The notes under the pieces were generated by a model. The model did no database searches and was not told where the DNA came from. It worked only from the letters and a program-made list of their open reading frames with translations. The position numbers and the translations under genes were made by a program. DNA of 20,715 nucleotides from a virus, in IMG/VR virus record IMGVR_UViG_3300032087_004141, positions 1-20,715 of that record; one strand, given 5' to 3'. Shown here in pieces: positions 14,413 to 20,660 of the stretch (the first letter of the stretch is position 1; every line of letters begins with the position of its first letter).

Positions 14413-15200
14413 CTTCCACATAGCTCCTGTAAGTTTTCCATATCCTCTGGCATACGGTATTTGATATCATCAGATAAGCTCAGGGCTTTAGCTTGCTTAC
14501 CTGTCCATAGTTCTATCTCTCTGCGGTACTCAATCGTCTTACCTACTGCATCAGGATCAAGGGCTATGACCGATTGGTTATACTCACCTATCTTTTCAAA
14601 GTGTTTATGATTCATAGTGGTACCCAAGATAGCCATACAGGTAACATCTGATAGCTCTTGGTATGCTACGATAGCAGAGATAACATCCTCAACAATCAGC
14701 ATCGTTGAGCCATCACCAATAGTGTAGTAGTCGGCAGCACCAGTATAGCGATACCACTTGGGTTGCTTGCGTGTACCAACTGCACGTCCTACTGCATCAA
14801 TCATTCTACCCTTGTGATAGATAGGAAAGACAACACGCTCTTGCTGTACATCGTAGTACGTACCACCGACGATACCCCAACGGCGCATGAATCGGTTGTG
14901 CTTAGTGTGCTGTGGTGTAGGTATAACTAACTGAGCAGGTAGTTCCATTGTCTCTATCTCTTTAGGTGTGTTGTCATTAGCAGGGCGTAAGTGTCTGCGT
15001 ATCTCAGCAGCAGTCATGTCTGTATCAAACACGCCACCTACATCGCAGCCTAGCTTGTAACAGTTATACTTAAGTTGCCCTAGTTCGCAAGTAGCAGAGA
15101 AAGTATTTTTGCCATTGCAGAATGGACAGTCACCACGGTATGGGCCTTGGGATGAGACAGACTCAGCGTACTCTCTGTGTAGTTTCCATTTACTCTTCAT
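14409..15200 (-). CDS. DNA primase (zinc ribbon plus TOPRIM)
   Basis: Makes RNA primers for replication. The 263-residue protein has an N-terminal zinc-binding part (CPFC at 25-28, then C47 and C52 in NCYKLGC) like T7 gp4. A TOPRIM domain follows with the conserved Glu in LIVEDVISA (E171) and the D-x-D in IALDPDA (D215, D217). There is no helicase domain; the separate helicase gene lies downstream. An ATG at 15200 with AAGGA nine bases upstream is preferred; a GTG one codon earlier is possible. The start overlaps the AT-rich orphan gene by 11 bases. Confidence 0.9.
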   Translation of the reverse strand: MKSKWKLHREYAESVSSQGPYRGDCPFCNGKNTFSATCELGQLKYNCYKLGCDVGGVFDTDMTAAEIRRHLRPANDNTPKEIETMELPAQLVIPTPQHTKHNRFMRRWGIVGGTYYDVQQERVVFPIYHKGRMIDAVGRAVGTRKQPKWYRYTGAADYYTIGDGSTMLIVEDVISAIVAYQELSDVTCMAILGTTMNHKHFEKIGEYNQSVIALDPDAVGKTIEYRREIELWTGKQAKALSLSDDIKYRMPEDMENLQELCGR

Positions 15201-15894
15201 CACATAGGTTCCTTTTTATTTCACGCAAAAGATTCTTATGTATTTTGTTTCTAGTAAACATGTCATATAACGTGCGTAATGGTGTGTTAGATTGTATTTG
15301 TTTAAAGCTACCTGTCATATCATTTACTTGCTCTGTATAAGTAGTAGCATTGAACTGTACTAAATTAACAGGGCAATCAAACTTAATGTATAAGCATGGT
15401 TCTCCTGCGTTTACGATAAGCTTATCAATAGAGTCAGGCAATGTGAAAGCAGGGCTAAGTAGCCTAAACCATTTAGAGATATCATAAGTACCTGCTGCAC
15501 CTGGATAAGTATTAGCGTGAAGATAAGGCGGTGTCATTGTTAAGTTAGCAGGTTGGTCACTAAAAAAATTATAACCATAGAATTCGTGCATTTGAACTGG
15601 CTGATCTCCATCAACACATACCCATCTGTCTCTTTGGGTGTAGCTTTGCTGGTTTTTACTGTAGGGAGACACCCTTATAACGTTTGCATTTCTGTCTCTT
15701 TCAAACAGTATGCTGTAAGGTGTTCTAATTAAATAAGTATTTTTAATTGTACTAATTAACGAGGGGCATCTTACAAGTTGACTGAAGAAAGGATCACCTT
15801 TAATTGCTGTGACCAAAGGTTCTAATCCATAGTCGCATAAATGTTGTAGGGTGTGAGGCTTCGTTGCCCAGTATACATTAGTCTTCTTCATCAC
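15190..15894 (-). CDS. phage protein of unknown function, AT-rich
   Basis: 234 residues, soluble, rich in Tyr, Phe, Pro and Asn with many predicted beta strands; it begins MMKKTNVYWATKPHTLQHL and ends RNLCDEE. I do not recognise a characterised family, though similar proteins with an N-terminal VYWA strand and an NTYLIRTPYSI-like strand occur in marine phages. Base composition is noticeably more AT-rich than the primase and integrase genes beside it, suggesting a separate history. It overlaps the integrase end by 17 bases and the primase start by 11, so it is fully built into the transcript. No catalytic motif seen. Confidence 0.75.
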   Translation of the reverse strand: MMKKTNVYWATKPHTLQHLCDYGLEPLVTAIKGDPFFSQLVRCPSLISTIKNTYLIRTPYSILFERDRNANVIRVSPYSKNQQSYTQRDRWVCVDGDQPVQMHEFYGYNFFSDQPANLTMTPPYLHANTYPGAAGTYDISKWFRLLSPAFTLPDSIDKLIVNAGEPCLYIKFDCPVNLVQFNATTYTEQVNDMTGSFKQIQSNTPLRTLYDMFTRNKIHKNLLREIKRNLCDEE

Positions 15895-16789
15895 TACCTC
15901 TTGCTGCTAGTGCTTTAGTTGCACCGCTTAATGTGTTGACCATGTAGGGTTTTACTGACTGGATGTTCTTGTGTCCTGTCACCTGCATGATGTTCGCTAA
16001 GTCAACGCCCCCTTCCATCATCTCAGTCACAGCAGTACGGCGTAAGTCCATAGCTGTAAGTTCAAGTGGTAGGTTAGCTTCATCTAGTACCTCATTGATA
16101 AGATGAGATATTTCTTGTTTGTCGTAAGGTGTATATGCCCCAGCGCGTGGCTTAATACGCGGTGCTACATAGTCCTGGAATCCAAAGTCTTCCTTCTGTT
16201 GACGCAGCATGTCACACAACCCAGTGGAAATCGGGAGGTGTACCTCTGCGTTGCGCTTAGATTGTGTAAGGTCAAGTTGGCAACCAACTAAATCCAACTT
16301 GTCCCACTTTAGTACACGCATGTCACCGACACGCTGACCCCAATCGTAGGCCATGTGTACTATCAATCCTATGCTGCGCCAACGGAAGTCACTGTAAGCA
16401 GTCTCAAGGAATGACTGAACATGATCACGTTCCCATAGTGTGCGGCGAGGAGACACCGACTCAGTTTGTACGAGTGCTACAGGGTTGTGGATCATCACGT
16501 CATAACGCATAGCGTTTTTCCATGCCGCCGAAAGCACGGACTTACGATAGTTAGCAGTACGTACACCGACAGTTAGCCACTGTTCATACGCTTGTGTAAG
16601 ATGACGCACCTTGATTTTGCTACAGCGATATTCCCCAAGGTCTTTGCCCTCAACAGATGTGTTGAGTACTGCAATAAGATGTACTTCATAGTCGCGCTGG
16701 GAGGATGCGCTGAGCCTACGAAACGCAGGGGAAAGGAAATAAAAACCTACGATCTCACTTAGTTTGGCATTGCCCTTGGGGATATTCAT
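15878..16789 (-). CDS. int: tyrosine recombinase / phage integrase
   Basis: 303 residues with the start used here. An N-terminal SAM-like core-binding part (about 1-100) is followed by the catalytic domain. Catalytic residues visible are R153 (GQRVGDMR), K178 (SKRNAEV), R250 in MDLRRT, H273 in TGHKN and Y282 in VKPYM. The box usually written HxxR reads MDLR, so the first His is Met; other phage integrases also vary here. The start at 16789 lies one base after the preceding stop and has AAGGAG 11 bases upstream. An upstream in-frame ATG at 16858 has no ribosome site and would run 67 bases into the previous gene. The next gene overlaps its end, leaving no space beside it for a separate attachment site. 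Confidence 0.9.
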   Translation of the reverse strand: MNIPKGNAKLSEIVGFYFLSPAFRRLSASSQRDYEVHLIAVLNTSVEGKDLGEYRCSKIKVRHLTQAYEQWLTVGVRTANYRKSVLSAAWKNAMRYDVMIHNPVALVQTESVSPRRTLWERDHVQSFLETAYSDFRWRSIGLIVHMAYDWGQRVGDMRVLKWDKLDLVGCQLDLTQSKRNAEVHLPISTGLCDMLRQQKEDFGFQDYVAPRIKPRAGAYTPYDKQEISHLINEVLDEANLPLELTAMDLRRTAVTEMMEGGVDLANIMQVTGHKNIQSVKPYMVNTLSGATKALAARGSDEED

Positions 16790-16790
16790 A

Positions 16791-17030
16791 TTACCATTGT
16801 CTCCTTGTTTTCCAGTAGGACCAGCAATGATTGCAATGATCCTTACCGAATACTCCATCTATAAGCCATACGATATTAGGCTTACCGTTTCTTCTCCACT
16901 CCCAGTTCCTCGCTGAGAATGTCTGATTTAGATTGCCCCCTAGAATCACGTTTGTCAAGACGCTCAGTGCTATCGCTATCCGTTTTAGGTAGCTTACCAA
17001 TCCAGTGGGTAATGTCATCATGCGGGTCAT
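16791..17030 (-). CDS. conserved small phage protein with N-terminal membrane segment
   Basis: 79 residues starting MTRMMTLPTGLVSYLKR, with a hydrophobic stretch (about 18-30) and then GGNLNQTFSARN, KPNIVWLID and FGKDHC. This NQTFSARN...VWLID...DHC pattern recalls small proteins found near replication genes in many phages; function unknown. The reading frame is open to 17135, but the ATG at 17030 overlaps the stop of the 27-residue peptide gene as ATGA, so the shorter start is preferred. The TAA is one base before the integrase ATG, and the integrase ribosome site lies in its last codons. Confidence 0.75.
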   Translation of the reverse strand: MTRMMTLPTGLVSYLKRIAIALSVLTNVILGGNLNQTFSARNWEWRRNGKPNIVWLIDGVFGKDHCNHCWSYWKTRRQW

Positions 17031-17110
17031 CCATCTTTGTAGAATCTGTAACATGCGTACACCCAGAATATTATGTAGATGAATGCCACCGCCAAGGGTA
17101 GGCTGTGCAT
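17027..17110 (-). CDS. 27-residue membrane peptide
   Basis: A tiny frame beginning MHSLPLAVAFIYIIFWVYAC and ending FYKDG: one membrane helix with a short positively then negatively charged tail. Its ATG overlaps the preceding stop (TAATG) and its TGA overlaps the next start (ATGA), so both ends match neighbouring genes exactly. It is far below usual gene-calling limits. Function unknown. Confidence 0.65.
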   Translation of the reverse strand: MHSLPLAVAFIYIIFWVYACYRFYKDG

Positions 17111-17292
17111 TAGAACATTGGATACCATACTTCACCTCTATTTATTGCTTCCTTAACAGGCGCAGCCTCACGTTCTAGCTGCTTACCTTTTTCGTTATCG
17201 CCTCGCCAGTATGCATCATCAGCACACTTCATAAGCCAATCAAAATGCTTCTGTGATGGGACCACTCGTTGGTCTTTGTGCAACATATTCAT
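17110..17292 (-). CDS. small charged phage protein
   Basis: 60 residues, helical and highly charged; a core reading QRVVPSQKHFDWLMKCADDA followed by RGDNEKGKQLEREA, ending WYPMF. The frame opens with TTG at 17298 and ATGs at 17292 and 17286; GGAG ten bases before 17292 favours that start. It begins inside the previous gene (about 53 bases of overlap), more than elsewhere in the train, so the start is less certain. No family recognised. Confidence 0.6.
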   Translation of the reverse strand: MNMLHKDQRVVPSQKHFDWLMKCADDAYWRGDNEKGKQLEREAAPVKEAINRGEVWYPMF

Positions 17293-17425
17293 TCTCAATC
17301 ATCTCCACCTTAGCACGTGACCACTGTGAGTCACGCATGTCTTCTGCTGCTTTCTTGTTGTTAGTGTTGTAGTAAGCAAAGAGCTTACCTGTTTTGTCAT
17401 AGAAGTTAATGCGATACTTAGTCAT
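17240..17425 (-). CDS. small phage protein of unknown function
   Basis: 61 residues starting MTKYRINFYDKTGKLFAYY, a beta-hairpin-like start, then a helical KKAAEDMRDSQW segment and a polar tail. The ATG at 17425 overlaps the preceding stop by eight bases (ATGACTAA) and has a purine-rich AAGAGG in front. A longer reading from 17467 would add a Lys/Arg-rich stretch inside the previous gene and is less likely. No family recognised. Confidence 0.65.
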   Translation of the reverse strand: MTKYRINFYDKTGKLFAYYNTNNKKAAEDMRDSQWSRAKVEMIENEYVAQRPTSGPITEAF

Positions 17426-17915
17426 CCTCTTCTTCCTCTTGCCACTCTTTCCAGTTCTCATACTCATTGTCTAAGTCCCAATCGTCAATCAAGTCTTGTG
17501 GGATATTGTCTGCCCAATCCTCTTCACTGAAGTCAATATCAAAGCTACGATCTGTACCTAAACCACTGTCGTACTCACCAATAAAGCACATACCTGGTTC
17601 GTAGTAGCTTGCTTCAATGTGCATGTCTTCATGTTCTGAAGTGTAGTTGTCATAGGCTGTAGTGGGTGGTCCCCATGCTGTGTCAAAGTTTAGGCTTAGT
17701 ATGTCGCCCTCTAAGTCAGCATAGGCTTCACCTGCGTCCCACTTAGTACCCCAGTTTTCTAGTCGCCATGAGTACCAAGACTGATCGTCAAGATATTCTT
17801 TAGGCATAGGCACCATGTGCTGTAGCATCTCACCATTGTTTACTGCTTCTAGGATAGCCTTGAGTTTGTCAGGGTTACCCTTGATAGTCAGGCTATTCAT
17901 ACACCAGTTAGGCAT
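17418..17915 (-). CDS. DUF1281 / YubB ferredoxin-like family protein
   Basis: 165 residues. It shows the family start MPNWCMNSLTIKG, a VPMPKE segment and the NWGTKWD motif (about 54-60), then DTAWGPP. Members are found on plasmids and phages and adopt a ferredoxin-like fold; they are often near other transfer or early genes and have no proven activity. The C-terminal 40 residues are strongly acidic. The ATG at 17915 overlaps the preceding stop as TAATG, so the five extra upstream residues possible from 17930 are rejected. Confidence 0.85.
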   Translation of the reverse strand: MPNWCMNSLTIKGNPDKLKAILEAVNNGEMLQHMVPMPKEYLDDQSWYSWRLENWGTKWDAGEAYADLEGDILSLNFDTAWGPPTTAYDNYTSEHEDMHIEASYYEPGMCFIGEYDSGLGTDRSFDIDFSEEDWADNIPQDLIDDWDLDNEYENWKEWQEEEEDD

Positions 17916-18166
17916 TACGAAACCCTCCACACACGATAGTCGTCACCCGCATTGAGTCGCCGTGCTGTTACCTTGACACCTAAATCCTTGGCAGCTTTGC
18001 GTAGCATACCACACTTGGATAGTGTCAGTACCACACTGTCACCCTTAGTCATGTTGGCAATGAGTGCCTCATACTTTTGAGTGCGCTTGCGTCCACGATT
18101 CCATGCAGGGATTGGGACGTTCTGTTGAATCACGAACTCGCCATTGTATTTAAACTTAGCCATCAT
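17915..18166 (-). CDS. small basic phage protein
   Basis: 83 residues starting MMAKFKYNGEFVIQQ, with a basic RGRKRTQKYEAL region, SKCGMLRKAAKDLG and a strand-rich end DYRVWRVS. The layout (short helices between strands, net positive charge) is compatible with nucleic-acid binding but no family is recognised. The start at 18166 overlaps the previous stop as ATGATG with AAGGAG close upstream; a longer start at 18193 is not needed. TAATG overlap with the DUF1281 gene. Confidence 0.7.
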   Translation of the reverse strand: MMAKFKYNGEFVIQQNVPIPAWNRGRKRTQKYEALIANMTKGDSVVLTLSKCGMLRKAAKDLGVKVTARRLNAGDDYRVWRVS

Positions 18167-18405
18167 TTGTCTCCTTCTAACTTGGCTTTCCATTTAGCAC
18201 CATGAATAGTGCGCTCAGGGTAGGACTCAGTGTTGCGTCCGTTGTTGATCTGTTCACGCGCCCACGTCCATGAGATACCATAGTAACGTGCGGCCTCTGC
18301 AATACTGCGAAAGTCTTTGCCATACAGTCGGCATGTTGTGCCTTGCTTCTTGCGTGTGGGTTCGTGCTTGATGCGTTGATACATTGGTAGGTGTTTAGGT
18401 TGCAT
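18163..18405 (-). CDS. small HTH-type putative DNA-binding protein
   Basis: 80 residues, basic. The segment FRSIAEAARYYGISWTWARE (about 33-52) reads as a helix-turn-helix: a helix, the turn YYGIS, then a recognition helix. This resembles the NUMOD1-type modules seen in phage and homing-endonuclease proteins, but no nuclease motif is present. It may regulate early genes or act on DNA; the target is unknown. TAATG overlap with the gene before it. Confidence 0.6.
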   Translation of the reverse strand: MQPKHLPMYQRIKHEPTRKKQGTTCRLYGKDFRSIAEAARYYGISWTWAREQINNGRNTESYPERTIHGAKWKAKLEGDK

Positions 18406-18764
18406 TAGTCCATCCGTGTTACATAATAGCCATTGGCTGTGGGTAGTGCTGTGATAGCGTAAGGGTAGAACAATGCTATCTTGCCATCATGCATAGTGAC
18501 TTGCCCATAGGGTGCAAGCGGTTCATCATCCTCATATGAATACTCTTGTGTGTCAGGATCAACGACACCCTTGAACTCAAAGAGATCACCGAAACCGTAT
18601 GCCTCTGTCATGTAGTCCACAAGTGTACCATCATAGGCACCTACCTTGGACATGAGATCATACTGGGCAACCCACATAGGTAGGATGCCACACGCTTCTT
18701 GTAACCACGCAGGGTCAGTGTCAGGGTATGCCTTAGTGTTGACTGTAAAGATTGATGTTCCCAT
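18405..18764 (-). CDS. phage protein of unknown function
   Basis: 119 residues starting MGTSIFTVNTKAYPDTDPAW, acidic, with a long middle YDGTLVDYMTEAYGFGDLFEF and a strand-rich C-terminal part (VTMHDGKIALFYPYAI). No family recognised and no membrane segment. TAATG overlaps at both ends fix the reading frame and its place in the transcript. Confidence 0.7.
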   Translation of the reverse strand: MGTSIFTVNTKAYPDTDPAWLQEACGILPMWVAQYDLMSKVGAYDGTLVDYMTEAYGFGDLFEFKGVVDPDTQEYSYEDDEPLAPYGQVTMHDGKIALFYPYAITALPTANGYYVTRMD

Positions 18765-18976
18765 TATGCTGTCTCCGAAATTAGGTGGTAGCGTTTGTAG
18801 CGTTGTCCTGTTACAGGGTGTGCTTTCAGTACCTTGTTAAACTTATAGCCAAGCTCTTCAAGATCATTGATGCGGCGGGGTAGAGACATGATGTTGTACT
18901 CTACGATTGCCTCGCGGTTAGTGATGCTACCTGTTGTGTTAAGGTGCTTAAGGATAGTTTTAAGTTGTGGTTTCAT
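18764..18976 (-). CDS. winged helix-turn-helix protein (HTH_39-like)
   Basis: 70 residues. The segment GSITNREAIVEYNIMSLPRR followed by INDLEELGYKF (about residues 16-46) matches the phage helix-turn-helix family HTH_39, in which the ExxIMxLxxRIxDLxxxGY pattern is typical; a short strand pair (KVLKAH, KRYHL) forms the wing. Probably a small DNA-binding regulator. It overlaps the methyltransferase-like gene by four bases (ATGA). No lysogeny repressor features such as a cleavage domain are present. Confidence 0.75.
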   Translation of the reverse strand: MKPQLKTILKHLNTTGSITNREAIVEYNIMSLPRRINDLEELGYKFNKVLKAHPVTGQRYKRYHLISETA

Positions 18977-19698
18977 ACTAGTTCCTCCTTTGAATTGAAC
19001 TCATACACTGCACGGGCAAAGCCGCGTGGTGTTGCACTGCGTATGTCTTTAGTGCGTTGCGATTTACCACCTAGCTTTAGGTGTTGTTGACTGTAACCAT
19101 CAGGCTTTTCTGTCGGACGTTTGGGAGGCATAGTGAAACCACCACCTGTCCAAAGACATGTCTTCTTAGTGTAGGCATCCTTGGGTGCGATGTAGTCAGG
19201 CCACCGTGGGTGTTCTGCCTCTGCGTCAGGGATGTATTCGCCATACTCATATGGGTGGAACGTGTAGTTAGGCTTGCGCCATAGCGTGGACAAGCGAGAC
19301 ACAGGGTTCTCAATAAAGTATGGTATCTCTAGTGCCTCGAACAGTGATGCACACCAACGTGCGTGGTTGGCTGCACGTATTTGAAATCCGGGATTTTCTG
19401 CCTCTTTGCGTTTGAAGTGTGCAGCACCCGACACAGCTAGGTCTGTGCATACTGGAAATGCCATGCCGAACACAACGTCCCTGCCTGTGAACGTGGATTG
19501 CAATGATGCAATTACATCAAGGTTATGCAGGTCAGCGTTGGCGTAGCGGATAAACCCACCGCTGTCGAATTTATCCATCAATATTTTGTCGGCAGGATGT
19601 TGAATGTCAAAGGCATAGCACTCATACCCTGCCTTTGCCCAAGGCTTGAGTGCCTCGCCTGTGAAGTCATACAGTGATAGTACGATACCTTTAGTCAT
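18973..19698 (-). CDS. DNA cytosine methyltransferase-like protein
   Basis: 241 residues with the order of a C5 cytosine methyltransferase: a SAM-binding-type start (LSLYDFTGEALKPWAKAGY, 8-25, then FDI), a catalytic-loop-like FPVCTDLAVSG (81-91, Cys84), and FIENP (128-132) where the family has the ENV/ENP motif. A CLWTGGGF segment (181-188) and TPRGFARAV close the protein. The usual PPC is PVC here, and no clear target-recognition domain fits in the short length. Such solitary phage proteins may methylate phage DNA against restriction. No restriction nuclease is nearby. An activity other than 5-methylation cannot be excluded. Confidence 0.7.
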   Translation of the reverse strand: MTKGIVLSLYDFTGEALKPWAKAGYECYAFDIQHPADKILMDKFDSGGFIRYANADLHNLDVIASLQSTFTGRDVVFGMAFPVCTDLAVSGAAHFKRKEAENPGFQIRAANHARWCASLFEALEIPYFIENPVSRLSTLWRKPNYTFHPYEYGEYIPDAEAEHPRWPDYIAPKDAYTKKTCLWTGGGFTMPPKRPTEKPDGYSQQHLKLGGKSQRTKDIRSATPRGFARAVYEFNSKEELV

Positions 19699-19846
19699 TT
19701 AAGTCATGCTCCTCTACTGTAACGATGTAGTAAAAGTCACCTAGCATATCCACAATCTGTGTGGTGTTGTATGCTTTAATCGTAAAGCTCACTACATTAT
19801 GTTCGTTTAGTCTGTTCTTTAATCCTACGGTATATTTACGCATCAT
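19691..19846 (-). CDS. 51-residue phage protein of unknown function
   Basis: A short frame starting MMRKYTVGLKNRLNEHNVVSF and ending HDLND, with beta-strand-like segments (FTIKAY, FYYIVTV). Its stop overlaps the methyltransferase-like start by eight bases (ATGACTAA), and its start lies 11 bases inside the zinc-ribbon gene. Two ATGs are adjacent at 19846 and 19843; which is used is unclear. No family recognised. Confidence 0.65.
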   Translation of the reverse strand: MMRKYTVGLKNRLNEHNVVSFTIKAYNTTQIVDMLGDFYYIVTVEEHDLND

Positions 19847-19988
19847 TGTCTTGTTCCTCTACATATACAGTTTTATGTGGGTCCGGGTTGTTACAGTGTG
19901 GACATACCGCAATGAATAGTTCTTCGCTCTCACGATATGTGTTGTCACACTCTAAGCAATGCACAAGTAAGTCTTCCTCTACGTTCAT
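19836..19988 (-). CDS. 50-residue zinc-ribbon protein
   Basis: A short frame starting MNVEEDLLVHCLECDNTYRE with two cysteine pairs, C11-x2-C14 and C29-x2-C32 (CPHC), spaced as in a zinc ribbon. The tail is acidic. Such small ribbons often bind DNA, RNA or RNA polymerase; the target is unknown. The ATG overlaps the preceding gene's stop as ATGA and the end overlaps the next gene by 11 bases, which supports it despite its size. Confidence 0.75.
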   Translation of the reverse strand: MNVEEDLLVHCLECDNTYRESEELFIAVCPHCNNPDPHKTVYVEEQDNDA

Positions 19989-20185
19989 GATCTTATAATC
20001 TCCCCATTGGTTGGGCTGTCAGGGTCAGTGTCAAACTGATACCCTAGTTCCTCTGTGATCCATGCCATGGCTGACATGATGTCGTCGTGTTGTTCAGGTG
20101 TCACAGCCTGTGGGTGGATCAGGTGTAGTGCTTCCCATATTGTCTCTACCCATGTCAGTGTGTTGTATCTATGTAGTTCAGTCAT
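19985..20185 (-). CDS. small acidic phage protein
   Basis: 66 residues, helical in the first two thirds (WVETIWEALHLIHP, HDDIMSAMAWITEELGY) and acidic at the end. No family recognised. ATGA overlaps on both sides place it firmly in the transcript. Confidence 0.65.
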   Translation of the reverse strand: MTELHRYNTLTWVETIWEALHLIHPQAVTPEQHDDIMSAMAWITEELGYQFDTDPDSPTNGEIIRS

Positions 20186-20376
20186 TGTGCTACCTCTATA
20201 AATCCAAAGCCGCCGCCGTTGCCCTCCTCATCCATGCTTAGGCTAAGCTCTACCTTCTGCCCACCAACGGACAGCGTGAAGACAGGCATAGGTTCCAGTA
20301 GGTATTCATCCTTGTACCACTTGAAGCCTACGATAGTGCCTCCGATTAGTTGCGAATAGTATTTATCCATGTTCAT
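20182..20376 (-). CDS. small phage protein of unknown function
   Basis: 64 residues, mostly beta strand (IGGTIVGFKWYKDEY, VFTLSVGGQKVELSL) with a Gly-rich end GNGGGFGFIEVAQ, which may form a small barrel. The ATG overlaps the preceding stop as ATGA, and AGGAG lies eight bases upstream. No family recognised. Confidence 0.65.
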   Translation of the reverse strand: MNMDKYYSQLIGGTIVGFKWYKDEYLLEPMPVFTLSVGGQKVELSLSMDEEGNGGGFGFIEVAQ

Positions 20377-20660
20377 GATGTTGTCTCCTCTGGTTCATCA
20401 TATCCGTAGAATGCCCGATAGAATGGGTCAGCGGGTGGTATCTCTTCACCCTCTTGTTCAAGGTAATAGTCGAGCGTGGTTTTCAGTTGTGACTTTATCC
20501 ATGTCCAGTCAATCTTGGCACATTCTTCTGCGCCATGCTCTTGTGTGAAGTACTCTTTGGATAGTTCCAACCATTGGTCAGGACATTCAAATGCGTAGTA
20601 CTCAAAGTATTCATCATGCGCTGCCCATGCACAGCGTGTTTCTAGATTAACGGATTCCAT
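20373..20660 (-). CDS. acidic phage protein of unknown function
   Basis: 95 residues with the start used here: it begins MESVNLETRCAWAAHDEYFE and has many aromatic and acidic residues (DQWLELSKEYF, DWTWIKSQLKTTLDYY). The ATG at 20660 has GGAG eight bases upstream. A longer reading from 20711 would run through the end of the preceding gene and is less likely. No family recognised; net charge and helices are compatible with a small host-interaction protein, which is speculation. Confidence 0.6.
   Translation of the reverse strand: MESVNLETRCAWAAHDEYFEYYAFECPDQWLELSKEYFTQEHGAEECAKIDWTWIKSQLKTTLDYYLEQEGEEIPPADPFYRAFYGYDEPEETTS

Noticed and set aside
16790-16858. Longer integrase N terminus starting at 16858
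   Set aside because: No ribosome site there, and it would overlap the preceding gene by 67 bases; the ATG at 16789 has AAGGAG and a one-base gap to the preceding stop.
18973-19698. Methyltransferase-like gene as half of a restriction-modification system
   Set aside because: No restriction endonuclease is adjacent; the nearby nucleases are junction resolvases and an end-trimming exonuclease.
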